Below are positions 40,307 to 40,364 of a DNA stretch of 40,364 bases, one piece after another. The stretch comes from Halorubrum sp. GN11_10-6_MGM (GTDB lineage Archaea; Halobacteriota; Halobacteria; Halobacteriales; Haloferacaceae): positions 1 to 40,364 of the forward strand of contig NZ_SGUC01000027.1 in the NCBI RefSeq assembly GCF_005435165.1. Reading direction: 5' to 3'. The translations under genes and the position numbers were made by a program. Each line of letters starts with the position of its first letter. Position 1 is the first letter of the stretch. The notes under the pieces were generated by a model that saw only the letters and a program-made list of their open reading frames with translations, did not search any database and was not told where the DNA came from.

Positions 40307-40364
40307 TCACTCGACGCTCTCGCTCGGCCCCCGTCGACGCCCCCGCTTGGCCGTGCTCGACGCC
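40307..40364 (-). CDS. Probable 3' end of a gene running off the right edge
   Basis: On the minus strand a frame enters from the right edge and ends at a TGA (40307-40309) with residues A-S-S-T-A-K-R-G-R-R-R-G-P-S-E-S-V-E. The basic, low-complexity tail is compatible with a real C-terminus upstream of the channel gene, but 18 residues are too few to identify a family. Confidence 0.3.
   Translation of the reverse strand, partial: ASSTAKRGRRRGPSESVE

Noticed and set aside
1..40364. CRISPR arrays, prophage genes, restriction-modification or other defence clusters
   Set aside because: No regularly spaced direct repeats, no phage structural or integrase genes and no nuclease-methylase pairs were recognised.

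Overview
The window reads as a stretch of core chromosome from a high-GC halophilic archaeon, most likely a Halorubrum-like haloarchaeon (class Halobacteria). The evidence is an acidic Asp/Glu-rich proteome, strong GC bias at third codon positions (which produces very long antisense shadow ORFs), a transcription factor B gene, TATA boxes 22-35 bp upstream of start codons that imply leaderless mRNAs, and several conserved proteins that I associate only with haloarchaea. I saw no rRNA, tRNA, CRISPR array, prophage or plasmid gene. The only mobile DNA is the tail of a transposase, with a possible IS end, at the extreme left.

Layout. 1-191: remnant of an IS66-like element. 260-2641: sugar metabolism, with a phosphoglucosamine/phosphomannomutase divergent from an NAD-dependent sugar epimerase. 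2724-4561: two overlapping small membrane proteins and a saccharopine-dehydrogenase-like oxidoreductase. 4706-7128: a PP-loop (PAPS reductase/CysD-like) protein divergent from an alkaline-phosphatase-superfamily hydrolase. 7162-11866: an orphan histidine kinase, an acyl-CoA dehydrogenase, an Lrp-type regulator overlapping an aminotransferase, and an aldo/keto reductase. 11885-14773: a membrane protein, purA and a small winged-helix protein. 14852-18346: a large coiled-coil protein of unknown function, a NUDIX hydrolase and a cupin. 18398-22168: a TFB divergent from an M24 peptidase, then an MFS transporter. 22209-23700: three small haloarchaeal proteins of unknown function. 23720-27578 (all minus strand): hflX, hisC, an AK6-type nucleotide kinase and a CDP-alcohol phosphatidyltransferase. 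27835-30948: a fumarylacetoacetase-family hydrolase, a zinc-ribbon membrane protein and a PAS histidine kinase. 31197-34136: a metallo-beta-lactamase-fold hydrolase, a sugar porter behind an AT-rich promoter island, and an OsmC protein. 34184-37583: an O-methyltransferase and a receiver-PAS4-histidine kinase. 37699-40364: a methylmalonyl-CoA mutase large subunit, a formate/nitrite-type channel and the probable tail of one more gene.

Most genes are single or in short runs. The clearest transcription units are lrp-aminotransferase (ATGA overlap), hisC-AK6-phosphatidyltransferase (GTGA overlap, then a 26-nt gap) and the two small membrane proteins (8-nt overlap). Central metabolism dominates (purine, histidine, fatty/propionyl-CoA and amino-acid metabolism), together with three sensor kinases that lack an adjacent output regulator.

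No obvious new multi-gene system is visible. The best leads are the DUF-type coiled-coil protein at 14852-17086, the uncharacterised PP-loop/phosphatase pair, several well-formed palindromes in promoter regions, and in-frame tandem repeats in protein tails.
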